From contig JAALGZ010000014.1 in the NCBI GenBank assembly GCA_015227615.1, positions 868,001-932,000 on the forward strand: DNA of 64,000 nt, given 5' to 3'. The first letter of the stretch is position 1. The number at the start of each line of letters is the position of its first letter. The notes below the pieces were generated by a model. The model saw only the letters and a list, made by a program, of their open reading frames with translations, ran no database searches and was not told the origin of the DNA. The position numbers were made by a program, and so were the translations under genes. The DNA comes from Labyrinthula sp. Ha (Eukaryota > Sar > Bigyra > Labyrinthulida > Labyrinthulaceae). This document shows, piece by piece, positions 11,488-21,420 of the stretch.

Positions 11488-12612
11488 TCAGTCATATACT
11501 TCTAAAGGGAGGTACTCATCTTTAAAAACTAACCCAGCCACGAATTTAGTGGTGGATATTAGAAGCACCTCTGAAAAACACTTGATGAAAACATTTGCTA
11601 CCCCAAGGGTCTTGACTCGCTCAATAGGACTGTAATATTTTCTTATAGGTTTCCATCGATAAAACATATTAATAAATTTTCGACCACATAATATTAGAAA
11701 AAGAGTGTGAAATATTTCAGAAGTGTTTGTGAACGCAGAGGCTGATCCCAAAAAAGACTCAACAAATTCATTCACTAGACCTTCGTATGGTTTATCTTCT
11801 ATAGATATTTTATTCATCTTGATGTAAAAAACAACTCCTGAAGCAATGGTTGAAGTAAGAATATTACTATACAATGGAATATATATATTATCAGAAACAT
11901 CATTTGAAGAACCGTAAATAAGATAGTAAACTCTTGAAATAATTTCACCAAAAAAAGTTCCTAGAATAGAAAGAGAGGCCGCCAAGACAATTCTGGGTTT
12001 GTGCAAATAGATAGAAGAAAACGAGAACAAAAAAATAGAAAGATAAGGGAGAATAAAGTTACAAAATACAAGAAATTGCAGTGTGTATTTTCTCTGTGAT
12101 TTTGTATACTTTGAAAAAAGAAAGCTCGACGCTCTTAAGCCGAGCTCATGAGAAAACACAGTTGCAAAAATATTCGCAAAAAGATACACCCAACTTTCTT
12201 TAAAAGAAGTTAGCACACAAAAACCAGAAAAACTTGTCCAGACACCAAGGAATACAGTTCGAAAGCAATCCAACTCAGATGTTACATCTACTTTATGGTC
12301 TCGGAATTTAGAGGAGAGCGCTTCTACTGTTAGCAATAAAAAACCGTTAAAAAAACTTCCAGATGAATTTAACGTTAATAAATCATCTGTAGCGAGATTT
12401 ACCAGGTTTGAGGCAGTTGCTGCGTAGATGGCAGTGTTGATTCTTGTCCTGGTAGCAGCAGAAACCTGCGTAGAGCTAGAGGTTGTCATTAAAAACCATA
12501 GAAAAGCGGGGATAGATGAAATAGAGGCAAGAATCAGGATAGGAATCGAAATACCGAAAAGGTGAGGAGCAGCTAGACCCACAAGAGCCAAAGTTAACGT
12601 TGGTAAGTTCAT
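11488..12612 (-). CDS. FEX-like fluoride channel/exporter (two CrcB halves)
   Basis: 374-residue polytopic membrane protein; yeast FEX proteins are ~375. Two halves, each with a degenerate CrcB-type signature. First half: FLGVWTSFSGF (121-131) in the place of 'FLGxxTGFCGSLTTFS', followed by a helix ending FSHELGLRAS. Second half: LGTFFGEIISR (217-227) like the 'G-x-LLRY/LSR' block, PLYSNILTS (246-254) like 'PLGTLLANxxGS', and SFLGSASAFTNTS (286-298) like 'GFCGSLTTFST'. FEX proteins sit in the plasma membrane and let toxic fluoride leave the cell. The signatures are clearly eroded compared with typical members, so this is a family-level call. It is transcribed divergently from clathrin light chain with only 84 bp between start codons. 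Confidence 0.55.
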   Translation of the reverse strand: MNLPTLTLALVGLAAPHLFGISIPILILASISSIPAFLWFLMTTSSSTQVSAATRTRINTAIYAATASNLVNLATDDLLTLNSSGSFFNGFLLLTVEALSSKFRDHKVDVTSELDCFRTVFLGVWTSFSGFCVLTSFKESWVYLFANIFATVFSHELGLRASSFLFSKYTKSQRKYTLQFLVFCNFILPYLSIFLFSFSSIYLHKPRIVLAASLSILGTFFGEIISRVYYLIYGSSNDVSDNIYIPLYSNILTSTIASGVVFYIKMNKISIEDKPYEGLVNEFVESFLGSASAFTNTSEIFHTLFLILCGRKFINMFYRWKPIRKYYSPIERVKTLGVANVFIKCFSEVLLISTTKFVAGLVFKDEYLPLEVYD

Positions 12613-12696
12613 AGTTAGAGTTGGAGAGACGTTTTAGTTTTCAGCAATTTGATTGGTTAGTTTTCCTAGTGTGATTGGATAGTCTGAAGGGAAAAT
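12613..12696. promoter_or_regulatory. Bidirectional promoter with two CCAAT boxes
   Basis: The whole 84-bp space between the FEX-like (minus) and clathrin light chain (plus) start codons. It contains two ATTGG motifs (CCAAT on the minus strand) at 12652-12656 and 12674-12678, both within a TGATTGG context, the preferred site of NF-Y/HAP complexes. The repeat of this layout in the next divergent pair (13527-13591) argues against chance. Confidence 0.55.
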
Positions 12697-13167
12697 ATGG
12701 AAGACTTGATTGATACAGAAATGGCGGAAGGGAATGTCGATCTTGAAGAAGCACTAGAAGCCGTAGAATATAATGAAACTCCGGCTACGAATGTTAGTGC
12801 CCGATTAAAAGCGGAAAAAAATGATTCTATGGAAAAAGTTCCTGTAGAAACGGAAAAAACCAAGTATGAGTTATTTCTTGAATCATATCTTGCAAAGAAG
12901 AAAGAAGAAGCTGATAAAAGATTAGCTGCTTTAACTGCAACAGGTGAGGATGAATATAGAAAGATATCTCAAGAACGTGAAGAACTTATTAACACCAGTA
13001 AGCAAAGTCAGATTGCAGAACCAGTTAAAGATCAGGAGGACGAAAACATAACGAGTAGCGATCCAAAATTCTGGAACAAAGTTTTAGAGCTTGTGCAAAA
13101 AGATGAAAACTACTCACGGTCAGACAATCAAAGGATCCTCTCGGTGCTTAAATCATTAACAACTTAA
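12697..13167 (+). CDS. Clathrin light chain
   Basis: 156 residues, shorter than animal light chains (~210-250). Layout fits the family: acidic N terminus (1-35), long charged helix with coiled-coil character (about 55-110), and a C-terminal block FWNKVLELV...DNQRILSVLKSL (about 128-154) matching the family's 'W-E-K-V-x-x-L ... D-x-S-R-M-R-x-V-L-x-x-L-K' end. The stretch before it (EYRKISQEREELINTSK...AEP) aligns with the 'W-x-x-x-x-x-E-x-L-x-x-T-K-x-x-N-R-x-A-E' part. Light chains bind the clathrin heavy-chain hub and regulate coat assembly. Start ATG at 12697 lies 19 nt after a CCAAT-type box. The stop overlaps the stop of the convergent prefoldin gene. Confidence 0.75.
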   Translation: MEDLIDTEMAEGNVDLEEALEAVEYNETPATNVSARLKAEKNDSMEKVPVETEKTKYELFLESYLAKKKEEADKRLAALTATGEDEYRKISQEREELINTSKQSQIAEPVKDQEDENITSSDPKFWNKVLELVQKDENYSRSDNQRILSVLKSLTT

Positions 13168-13526
13168 TTTTTCTTAACGTGCTTCGTGCTTAACTCTTGG
13201 CGTATTTTTTCCTGCTCCTCCCGTTTTCCTTCGACAACTTTATTTATTTTCTCGATCTCTTGCTTAAATCTTTCAATTCTTTGATCAACAATTTCTTTTG
13301 CCTCATCCAATTCCACATTGATGAGTGCAATGCCCACTAGTCTTTGCACTTTGTGCTCTGTCGTCAACAGGGATAATTCCTGCTTAACCATTTCGTTTTC
13401 CTGAAACTGAGTTACCAACGTTCTTTGCGAAGTTGCTAGCTTGGCAATTTCTTTGTCGATTGCTTGAAACCTGCTTACAAGCGCTTCTGACTCTTGAGTC
13501 TTTAAAATTTCTGTCATAATATCCAA
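13164..13526 (-). CDS. Prefoldin subunit 6 (beta type)
   Basis: 120 residues, standard length. Two long helices (about 5-50 and 75-117) flank a short beta region HKVQRLVGIALINVELDEA, the hallmark of beta-type prefoldin 6 ('V-Y-K-L-I-G-P-V-L-V-K-Q-x-x-x-E-A'). Prefoldin is a cytosolic hexamer that delivers nascent actin and tubulin to CCT, so it works in the same pathway as the PDCL3-like protein at 0.6 kb. Two starts are possible, MDI at 13526 or MTE at 13517; the first is kept. It is convergent with clathrin light chain with a 4-bp overlap, and divergent from Dbp5. Confidence 0.85.
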   Translation of the reverse strand: MDIMTEILKTQESEALVSRFQAIDKEIAKLATSQRTLVTQFQENEMVKQELSLLTTEHKVQRLVGIALINVELDEAKEIVDQRIERFKQEIEKINKVVEGKREEQEKIRQELSTKHVKKN

Positions 13527-13591
13527 GAATATAAACGAAACTTAATTGGTTGAAATCAACGCTCTGGCCAATCAAAGTTTCTGGAAGAAAA
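13527..13591. promoter_or_regulatory. Bidirectional promoter with inverted pair of CCAAT boxes
   Basis: 65 bp between the prefoldin 6 start (minus) and the chosen Dbp5 start (plus). Contains ATTGG at 13545-13549 and CCAAT at 13568-13572 (context TGGCCAATCAAAG), i.e. one box facing each gene. Placing a CCAAT box here also favours the ATG at 13592 over the upstream in-frame ATG at 13550. Confidence 0.55.
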
Positions 13592-15304
13592 ATGGCTCCA
13601 GAGTCGTCCGTTGAAGAAAGACAAAAGGTTGTTGAGAATCTAGATTCAGCAACTGAAAATGCAGATTTGAAGAAGCCCTGGGCCGCTGATTCAGATGATG
13701 AAAAATCTGGAGCTACAAATAAAAATGATGAAAGACAGAAGGCCTTGGCGGAAAAGTTTAAGAACTTGTCTATGAACGTTTCTGAGGATAAGCTAAAAGT
13801 TGGGGATTTAATTGTAAGGCTAGCTGGGAGTGGAGTATATCAAGCATCATCTGACCCTTCAATAGTGAATTTATCTGTTACATCGTTCACAAAGCTCCCA
13901 TTGCATGAAACACTTCTCCACAATATCCTCACCAACAAGAACTGGACCTCTCTGTCTCGAATCCAGCAGATTGGACTTCCCATCATCTTGTCCAGCGATA
14001 GAAATTTCATTGGACAAGCTCAGGCCGGTACTGGAAAAACTGGAACATTTGTTATATCCACTCTTACGAAGATACTTCCTTATATTAACCAAAGCAAAAT
14101 AAATAGTCCTTTGGCAATTATTCTTGCTACCACCCAAGAACTCGTGACGCAAATAACAAGCGAGGTTATGTCCTTAAGTAAAGGGCTTGGGGTTAGAGTT
14201 AGAAGAGTTATGAGCGCAAGGGCGAAGGATGGATCTTTATTGGATGCTCCTTGGGCATTGAAGCCGGGGCAAGACTACGACGAGCACATCTTGGTGGGTA
14301 CAGTTGGTATGGTTAAGCAATATTTGGGAAATGCTCAGGGTCGAAAGCCGAGAAAACCCATGATTGACGTAAGCGACTTGAAAGTATTGGTTTTAGACGA
14401 AGCTGACCACCTGCTGGCTTATCCTCCAGTTGGTTTTGGTAAAGATGTAGAAACAATCAAGGAAATGATCATGAGAAGAAACCCTGCGGTACAAACCTTA
14501 CTGTTTTCAGCAACGTTTGATAGTAGCACTAGGAGACTTGCCCAGATTTATTCAGGAAACACGCCTGACGCATTTTCGGAGGTTGTGCTAAAGCAAGAGG
14601 ATTTGACTTTAGATAAAGTGGTTAACTTTTTTGTGCTGTTACAACCCACTGAGACCATGAAACTTATGGACCCAAGACAGTTTGCACAATTGGAAGAAGA
14701 AGTTTATAAGCAGAAATTCGAGGCCATTCTTGATATATGGTCCTCATTGGCTGAATATGCATTGGGGCAAACAGTGATTTTTGTGAAAACTAAGGCCAGA
14801 GCTCGACAGCTTGGAGAATTTTTAGAGTCCAATGATGTAAATGTCGGGCAAATTCACGGAGATATGCCAAAAGATGAAAGAGAAAAGGTTTTCGCCGAGT
14901 TTAAGAAGGGAACAAGGCAAGCTCTTGTTGCAACAAATATACTTTCGCGTGGTATAGATAATCCAAACGTTACGTTAGTAATTAACGTAGATTTTCCGGA
15001 GAAACCCACCATGAATAGAGGCCCTAGGGGCGCACGTCCTGATGCTTTCCAAATGCAACAACAACCGGCTCTTGCTGATTCCGAAACGTTTGTTCATCGA
15101 ATAGGTAGAAGTGGAAGATGGACAAAAAAAGGCGCTAGTGTGAGTTTGGTAACACCACTTCTTCCCTTCAAGGACATTGACTTAATGAAACAAATTGAAG
15201 AACAGCTGTTCATGAAAGAAGATGGTACTAAGAGGCCTTTGATTCAAGTTCAAGAGCCAAGTTTTCTTGGGGAAGCATTAGCTGAACACCTGTCTAATGT
15301 TTAA
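13592..15304 (+). CDS. DEAD-box RNA helicase Dbp5/DDX19 (mRNA export)
   Basis: 570 residues from the ATG at 13592; an in-frame ATG at 13550 would add 14 residues but lies across the CCAAT box, so the later start is preferred. Helicase motifs are intact: Q motif around SRIQQIGLP, motif I AQAGTGKT (143-150), DEAD+H (269-273), SAT (306-308), and motif VI HRIGRSGR (502-509). Dbp5-type features are the long N-terminal extension, the 'S..Y....VY' region before the Q motif, and the Dbp5-like block DMPKDEREKVFAEFKKG..ALVATNILSRGID. Dbp5 strips proteins from mRNA at the cytoplasmic face of the nuclear pore, activated by Gle1 and InsP6. A Met/Gln-rich, Pro-rich insert precedes motif VI, where Dbp5 proteins also carry a variable loop. 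Confidence 0.88.
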   Translation: MAPESSVEERQKVVENLDSATENADLKKPWAADSDDEKSGATNKNDERQKALAEKFKNLSMNVSEDKLKVGDLIVRLAGSGVYQASSDPSIVNLSVTSFTKLPLHETLLHNILTNKNWTSLSRIQQIGLPIILSSDRNFIGQAQAGTGKTGTFVISTLTKILPYINQSKINSPLAIILATTQELVTQITSEVMSLSKGLGVRVRRVMSARAKDGSLLDAPWALKPGQDYDEHILVGTVGMVKQYLGNAQGRKPRKPMIDVSDLKVLVLDEADHLLAYPPVGFGKDVETIKEMIMRRNPAVQTLLFSATFDSSTRRLAQIYSGNTPDAFSEVVLKQEDLTLDKVVNFFVLLQPTETMKLMDPRQFAQLEEEVYKQKFEAILDIWSSLAEYALGQTVIFVKTKARARQLGEFLESNDVNVGQIHGDMPKDEREKVFAEFKKGTRQALVATNILSRGIDNPNVTLVINVDFPEKPTMNRGPRGARPDAFQMQQQPALADSETFVHRIGRSGRWTKKGASVSLVTPLLPFKDIDLMKQIEEQLFMKEDGTKRPLIQVQEPSFLGEALAEHLSNV

Positions 15305-15479
15305 CCAGAATTCGCAGGAAGTTCGGTAATGGTAATATTTGATATTCGTTCCCTTATTGAGCTCTAACCGTTGATCCTTAAAGAACAATGTCAATCTCCA
15401 TAATATACTAAACGTAAAGCTGACAAATAACCAACCAAAGAACTACCTCAGGAGTTATGAACGAATGTGAAAACAGTTT

Positions 15480-16415
15480 TTACTGCAAATTGAATATCGC
15501 GTGGTAGTTTTCTAAGTGCTGAATACTCTTCTTAATCAATGGTTTATCGAACCCAAGTTTATTAGGACCAGATATGGAAAAACCTTTTGTGTCGAGGCCC
15601 CGTTTTTCTCTTTCCTTATTTACTTCTCGTATAAGCTTCACCCAGCATGCAGATGGAACCATGCTCTCAAATCTATGAACAGGTTTCACATCTTTGTAAA
15701 GAATAAACCTAACCCTCAGATTATCATCTTCCTCACTCACAGACTTGTCTAGATTTTCATACGCTTCTCCCGAATCTATACTCCTTAATATATCCTTCAA
15801 ACACTGATCAGCCTCCAAATCGTCCAAACTCAGATATGTCCTTTGCGTCTTCACATTATACGCCACTATTCTATTTACATACGTTGCAGTCTTTTCAGGA
15901 TCTTCTAAATCATGCCAACCAACACGTACGCAATACCCAACTGGAAACACATGTACTTTTGTATCTTTACCATCTTTTACATTTCGCAGCCTTGAAGTGC
16001 TTTTGAAATTTTTATTCACCAAAATTTTTCCAAGAGAAACAATACAAAAATTTACGGATAAAATAGTCGGCAAAGCAGCTTCAACTAGAAAATCAACAGG
16101 TTTGTTTTTCTTTGCTTGTGTGCTAGTTTCAGTAGATAGAGATCTTTTTTGTGGGGTGATAGAATTAAATGATTTATTAAGGTTGGACTTAGTGTTTTCA
16201 GCTGAATCAGTTAGAACTAAGGTGATTTGGTTTTGTTTCTTTTTAGCTTGCTCTGTTTCTTGAACAAACAATTGTTCTACGGTAAGATAGTTCCTTGCTG
16301 AAAAGGTTTCCAAAGAATCCTTTATTGAAATATTTTGCTTAAGAAAAATAGGATTATCGTTGGCACGAAGGTTTTGGTAGAATACGTTTACCGGCACGTA
16401 AGAAAATCTGTTCAT
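15480..16415 (-). CDS. FYRN/FYRC domain protein (TBRG1-like)
   Basis: 311 residues, one exon. The N-terminal half (1-150) is low in recognisable structure and Lys/Ser/Asn-rich. FYRN domain about 153-200, with VFPVGYCVRVGW...DPEKTATYVNRI matching 'FPVGYxSxRxYxSxxDPxxxxxYxCxI'. FYRC domain about 215-305, with SACWVKLIREVNKER and FSISGPNKLGF...LIKKSIQHL matching 'SPxxCWxxIxxxINxxR' and 'GxExFGLxxPxVxxLIQxLPG'. FYR domains occur in MLL/trithorax methyltransferases, some JmjC demethylases and TBRG1; the pair folds as one module. With no SET, PHD or JmjC domain here, TBRG1 is the closest architecture. A nuclear chromatin role is inferred. Confidence 0.75.
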   Translation of the reverse strand: MNRFSYVPVNVFYQNLRANDNPIFLKQNISIKDSLETFSARNYLTVEQLFVQETEQAKKKQNQITLVLTDSAENTKSNLNKSFNSITPQKRSLSTETSTQAKKNKPVDFLVEAALPTILSVNFCIVSLGKILVNKNFKSTSRLRNVKDGKDTKVHVFPVGYCVRVGWHDLEDPEKTATYVNRIVAYNVKTQRTYLSLDDLEADQCLKDILRSIDSGEAYENLDKSVSEEDDNLRVRFILYKDVKPVHRFESMVPSACWVKLIREVNKEREKRGLDTKGFSISGPNKLGFDKPLIKKSIQHLENYHAIFNLQ

Positions 16416-19400
16416 AGAAGAAGAAACGGTGATTCGAACTTCGAAATAATCTATGGTAAACCACCGTTGTGATGCTTAGAATTAAATGTCCTCACTTCTT
16501 GGTTTGTGTGCCAACTGAGGAAAATTCCTCATAGAGGAATTGAGAATTCTCAAACTCGCTCGAAGCATATTTTAGGAGGTTTTAGGATCCTTAAAAACTC
16601 TCTGTAAATTCTTTGAGCAATCCTCCATTAGTTTCTCTTTACACATTCAAGGTGGCCTTAAGACTCATTCAGACGTAATCACCTGTAAAGTTCCAAGAAG
16701 TTCCGTTTGTGTCCTCAAGCAGAACTCACTATGTACATCTGCTTCTTAGCATAGGTTAAGTTTCAAGAAGTTTAATCCTTGAAAAAATGAGAGAAACTCC
16801 TAGTTCTTGTCTTGCAAGGGAAATTATTGTAATTTTATACGCTTACCAAAATTGGAAGGTCTATCGAGATAAATCCAAGCCCTTGATGGGCTTTAACCCA
16901 TATTGTGTTTCGTCACATGGAATAAATTTGCTTAATAAAATCACTATGAGAAATACAAAACGTAAAGCGTAAACAAAAACAGGAAAAACCATAAATTACT
17001 TCTCTTACAGGTAAAGATGCCATAACATTTATTTTCTTCACTTAAATCTGTAAGGTTTTCAGAACTCATATGATCTTAGCAGGCTTATGATCTTAAGCTT
17101 AAAACAAGGATCCTAAATAGTTGCTTAGGCCAGCTTTGGATCAATGGATATACACATGAACATAAGACTTAACTCAATTAAGAATGAAATTTTGCTAAAA
17201 TAATTAAATTTTACATTAACTATAAGATCTAGGTCCATAAACTTGTTTCTTACCAATACTCTTATCATTATTGAAAAATTCAAAGCTGAGTACTCTCTTC
17301 GGATAATATTCCCATGATGATTCTTCTAGAAAAAGACAAATACATATAATAAGACCCAAATCGCGTTCATAAATTTTGTTCTCAAAGAATACTAAGCACA
17401 ATGTACAATTGGCGCCAATTAAATCTATAATTTAGCTGTTTTTCATAATGAAAACCAAGATAGTATTAGGTGCAACAGCATAAACCAAGAACTACTGCAC
17501 TGATCCAGCGATAAATGAATTGGTTCGAAATTGATGAAATGCTGAGATTTCAAACAAGATGTTATTAAAATTTTAGAATGAAGATTGTCCCAAAGGTCTT
17601 ACACAAATCGGTATATTTTTTTGGAAGCTTATAAAGTATAGACTTATTCATGGATTAGGGCAAAGCTTTCTCGAGTAACTAAGTGTTCTAAGAACCTTGC
17701 AAATAAGCAAATAATTATAGAAAATGACTATAAACCGTATTGTTTGATAAGATCCGATGGTTTATCGTTAATATCACTGATATGTGCCAGAAGCTTCTCC
17801 TGAAATACAGAATATCTTAAAGAGAATTTCTTAGATGACCAATTTCTCTTTTCTGATCATTCCTAACCCCATGTGGGAGAAATATCCAAATCATGTACCG
17901 GCTAATAAAACCAATCATGAAAAATGTTAGGTTTTTTAGAAACTAGGGAATCCACTTACTTCCGGTATTAAAGAACAACTAAAGATGTGGAAAAAAGGAA
18001 AATTAGACATGATAATATTAAATTCAACAAAATATCGGGAAATAAATTCAGAGTTAAAAAAAATATGAACTCATCCTTATTGATTTTCCTAATTCCATTT
18101 GAAACAAGGTTCTTCCTTACTTTTCCATCCAATCTGTTAAGATTGTGGTATCTTCAAAATCAGCTTGCCAGAGTTACACTTACGTTGTATACAAAATTGA
18201 TACTTGCCAACATTTCTTTGACATCCATGTTTGATAGTTGGTCTCTTACAAGGGTAAGGATGTCCTTTAGAGAAGAGCTCAGTAGGATAAGTTTCACAAA
18301 AAACGTTTTAAAGATAAAGTCAACTGACTGGCCGTATGATGCTATGATGGCTCTTGAGATGGATACCGTTTAATTGAGCATTATCACAAGTTTTGAATTC
18401 ATATAATTTCTTTTAGACAATGATATTCCCCAAATCACACTTGAATTTCTCTTATAAATCACATTAGTTCATACCATTTCCGGCCAAAATGCCCATGGAC
18501 CAATGCATCCAGTGCATTTTTTTTTGCGTCCTATGAAAATCTTAGCAAAGTATCCAATCTGACTCATTAAATTTTCTGATAAACCATTTTCTGGATATAT
18601 AACCTAAGATGATAGCTTTGTCTTCCAGGAACCAAATCTTGGTACGGAGAACTGAATGAGCAATTGGCAACCATGTCATATTTTAAATTGTCAGGTTAGT
18701 ATTTATGGATCCTGTGCCTCAAGCTGAAATGATAGAGGAAATCAAGCAGACACATGGCTCAGTTTGCAAGAACTGCATAAAAGACATTAGTGTCAAGATG
18801 AAATTCCAGAAAATGATTCAAGAACACAAAATATATTAAAAGCTCAAAGTATCAAAAAATAGAAAGATGGTCGCAACGCCAATGCCTGAAACATATCTCA
18901 TGATACTATCAGAACTCACTTAAAGTGATTACGTAAAACATCAATATCAATAAATATAAGTTACACAATATTTAAACTGGTTTAACATATCATGTCAACA
19001 TTAAGGAATATCCCCAGCCTCTAACAAAAGGACATATTAAAACTCCCATTGAATGCATTGTTCTCGGCGTATAATCGGGCCCTGCCGCAAAGAGATAGAA
19101 ACTTGTTTGCAATATTGGTATTTGTTCTTTTAGGTATTCTTGACAAACAGGTTAAACAGTTTTTTTTGCAGTTAGAGGAATAATTACTCAGACCCCCACC
19201 TGTAGCCTAAGCAGATGCCTCTTAAACCCAAAGTGGATATGTTATAGACAAAGACATGTTCTGTAATTTTCTTTTAGAAGTAAGTGTGAATAACACCAAC
19301 CTTGAAATTTTCTTATACAAATTCCCCAGAAAACATATCTCAGTGTCAATGCAAAATATGATAGATGTTAAATTTGGTCGTTAACCATCAAACATATTGT

Positions 19401-21187
19401 ATTAAAATGAAGAGTCTAAGTTTAATACAGGCAATTGACTATTTAAGTATAGTCATTGTACTTTTCGGAGTTATCTTGGGTTAATTAAACAAGTTTTTGA
19501 CATATTGTATACCTAAGACTAATTCTCCGCTCTATTTACCTTTCTGTAAGGTAATAAGAATATTCTTCGCCTTTGGAAAGTTTCTAAATATGCATAGTTC
19601 TTCTTACTTTAGTATCTGGATTAATTATGTTTAGTCCGAATTGAGCTTCATTATAATAAAACTCTGTATGTGTCTCTGGCTTGCTAAGCTTCTTGATAAA
19701 AAATCTAAATTAGAACTTATTGATATCCTTTGGGGTATTGACTTCTCATTTCTTATATTTACCATATCCACACGTGGTAGTAACATCTATAATATTTCTA
19801 CAGTTTGCATCGCTTAAGAAATATATCGATACCTCGTTTCAATAGCTTGGTTTCTAAGGGATCTAAACTACTTAACACAGACATTCTTTAGTCCGTTTCT
19901 TAGATCCCAACCTGGCGCAGCTGAATGCCATTTTTTTCTTCAGAATATAATGATGATTTTCCATTGAATCATGTAGTTAAGCATTCTCTAAAACATACTA
20001 CTTTTCCTGAATTCCTAAGATATACATATATTCTATTTCTTTGTGGCTCACGGTTCTGGGTTTGCATAGCATACCTCTCTTATATTAAGAAAGTATTTTA
20101 TATTGGAATTCAACTATTAGTCAGATTTTTAATGTATGAGGCTTTTCTCAGGAAGAAATCTTATTTCTTAAAGGTAGAGGATCAAGAATAATATATATAT
20201 ATATATATATAGTTGACAGGCATCTTAGAAACCCTTTAAAGATATGTGTTATATTGTTTAAGAAATATTTTGAATAATTCATGCCGTGTATATCAAAACT
20301 GATTCAATACACAATCAAAGGTTCCAAGATATCTAATATAATTAATAACCTTGTGAGGCAGGTACTACTAGTTTGATATTAGCAGTACTAAATAGATTGT
20401 CCCAAATACTTAGACAATGAGTTTCTTGTGGAGAACTCAAAAATTATTTGATCTATTTTCTTGAATTTTACTAACCACAATACGTATAGTTTCATTTAAA
20501 AATGAAACGGTTAGGTTCGTACACTCTACTTGAAAGAATCTGACTTCTCTAGCTCTGTTGAAACTGCAAAAGTGGGCGTAAGATTCTTGGAAAGCCAAAA
20601 TTTTTTTGCAAAACAAAAATTAAACTTAACCTAGTAATAATGAAATTTTGGAATCATTAACCTATTGTTGCTATGCCGATAGTTTCATGTTGTAGTTTTA
20701 GAGCTGGGAATCGTGTAAACTGTGTCTAGACTTTCACCATATCTCCTAAACTTTCTCATTATGTGTTGTGAGAATATCAAGTCAATACACAAGCTTAGGA
20801 GAAGTGAATCTGCAATCGAAGTGATAATTAGTTTTAATAGTTACGCAAGATTTTGCTTTTATCATCGTGTCAAAAGTCTTATCTTTCATCACAGGACTAC
20901 CTTATTTAACAATAAAAAATATTTATGCGGTTACCCAAAATAAATGAAACACCATTTTAGTGTGATTACATGTTTTTAGTTTATTTTCAAACTGTGGTTG
21001 CAAAATGACAATCCGGAAAGCCTAGTGCTAAACGTTCCTATCAAACCATACGTTTTTCGAGGGTATAAGCACCTGTCTATACTATGATATATAAACAATG
21101 CAACCACTTTCCCTATCTGAAACTAGGGTACGTATTGTGCAAAATAATGAACAAATAGAAAAGCAGGTATATTTAAAGATCTCATTG
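16416..21187. other. Gene-poor stretch before the copia element
   Basis: About 4.8 kb with no supported gene. The longest frame (17987-18373, plus, 128 codons) has no domain I recognise and is within chance expectation for this composition. A minus-strand segment near 18530-18660 reads faintly like the 'FLGY' region of a copia integrase tail but is too weak to call. An AT microsatellite lies at 20189-20211. Confidence 0.4.
20189..20211. repeat. (AT)n microsatellite
   Basis: About 11 uninterrupted TA units. A shorter run of the same type lies at 51629-51644. No function is implied. Confidence 0.9.
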
Positions 21188-21192
21188 CTCCC

Positions 21193-21330
21193 TGTTGACT
21201 AGTTGCTAATATTGAAGAGGTATATTTTAAGTTTGTCTTTATATTTTAGTGGTTTTGTTAAAAGCTTAAGAAAATACAGTTCGGTGAAACTCCTATTCCC
21301 TATTTCTAGTATTCTAAATACAAGGCAATA
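21193..21330 (-). repeat. 3' LTR of the copia element
   Basis: 138 bp, very short for a copia LTR. On the element strand it starts TATTG and ends CAACA. Differs from the other LTR at three sites. Confidence 0.92.
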
Positions 21331-21420
21331 TGCTCATTTTTCCCCACTCTTCATAGCTCCTATGGTGTAAATGTATTTTTTCTTGACTTGACTTGTAACT
21401 TGTATTTTCTATTTCTTAAT

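Noticed and set aside
13550-13591. Upstream in-frame ATG as the Dbp5 start
   Set aside because: It would put the CCAAT box inside coding sequence and leave about 23 bp to the divergent prefoldin start; the added residues match nothing in the family.
16425-16445. TTCGAAC-like string as a tRNA T arm
   Set aside because: No cloverleaf can be folded around it, and it lies just upstream of the FYRN/FYRC gene start.
17987-18373. 128-codon plus-strand frame as a gene
   Set aside because: No recognisable domain or splice partners; about one frame of this length is expected by chance in 64 kb of this composition.
18530-18660. Minus-strand trace of a copia integrase tail
   Set aside because: Only a short ILGY-like match in broken frames; too weak to separate from chance.
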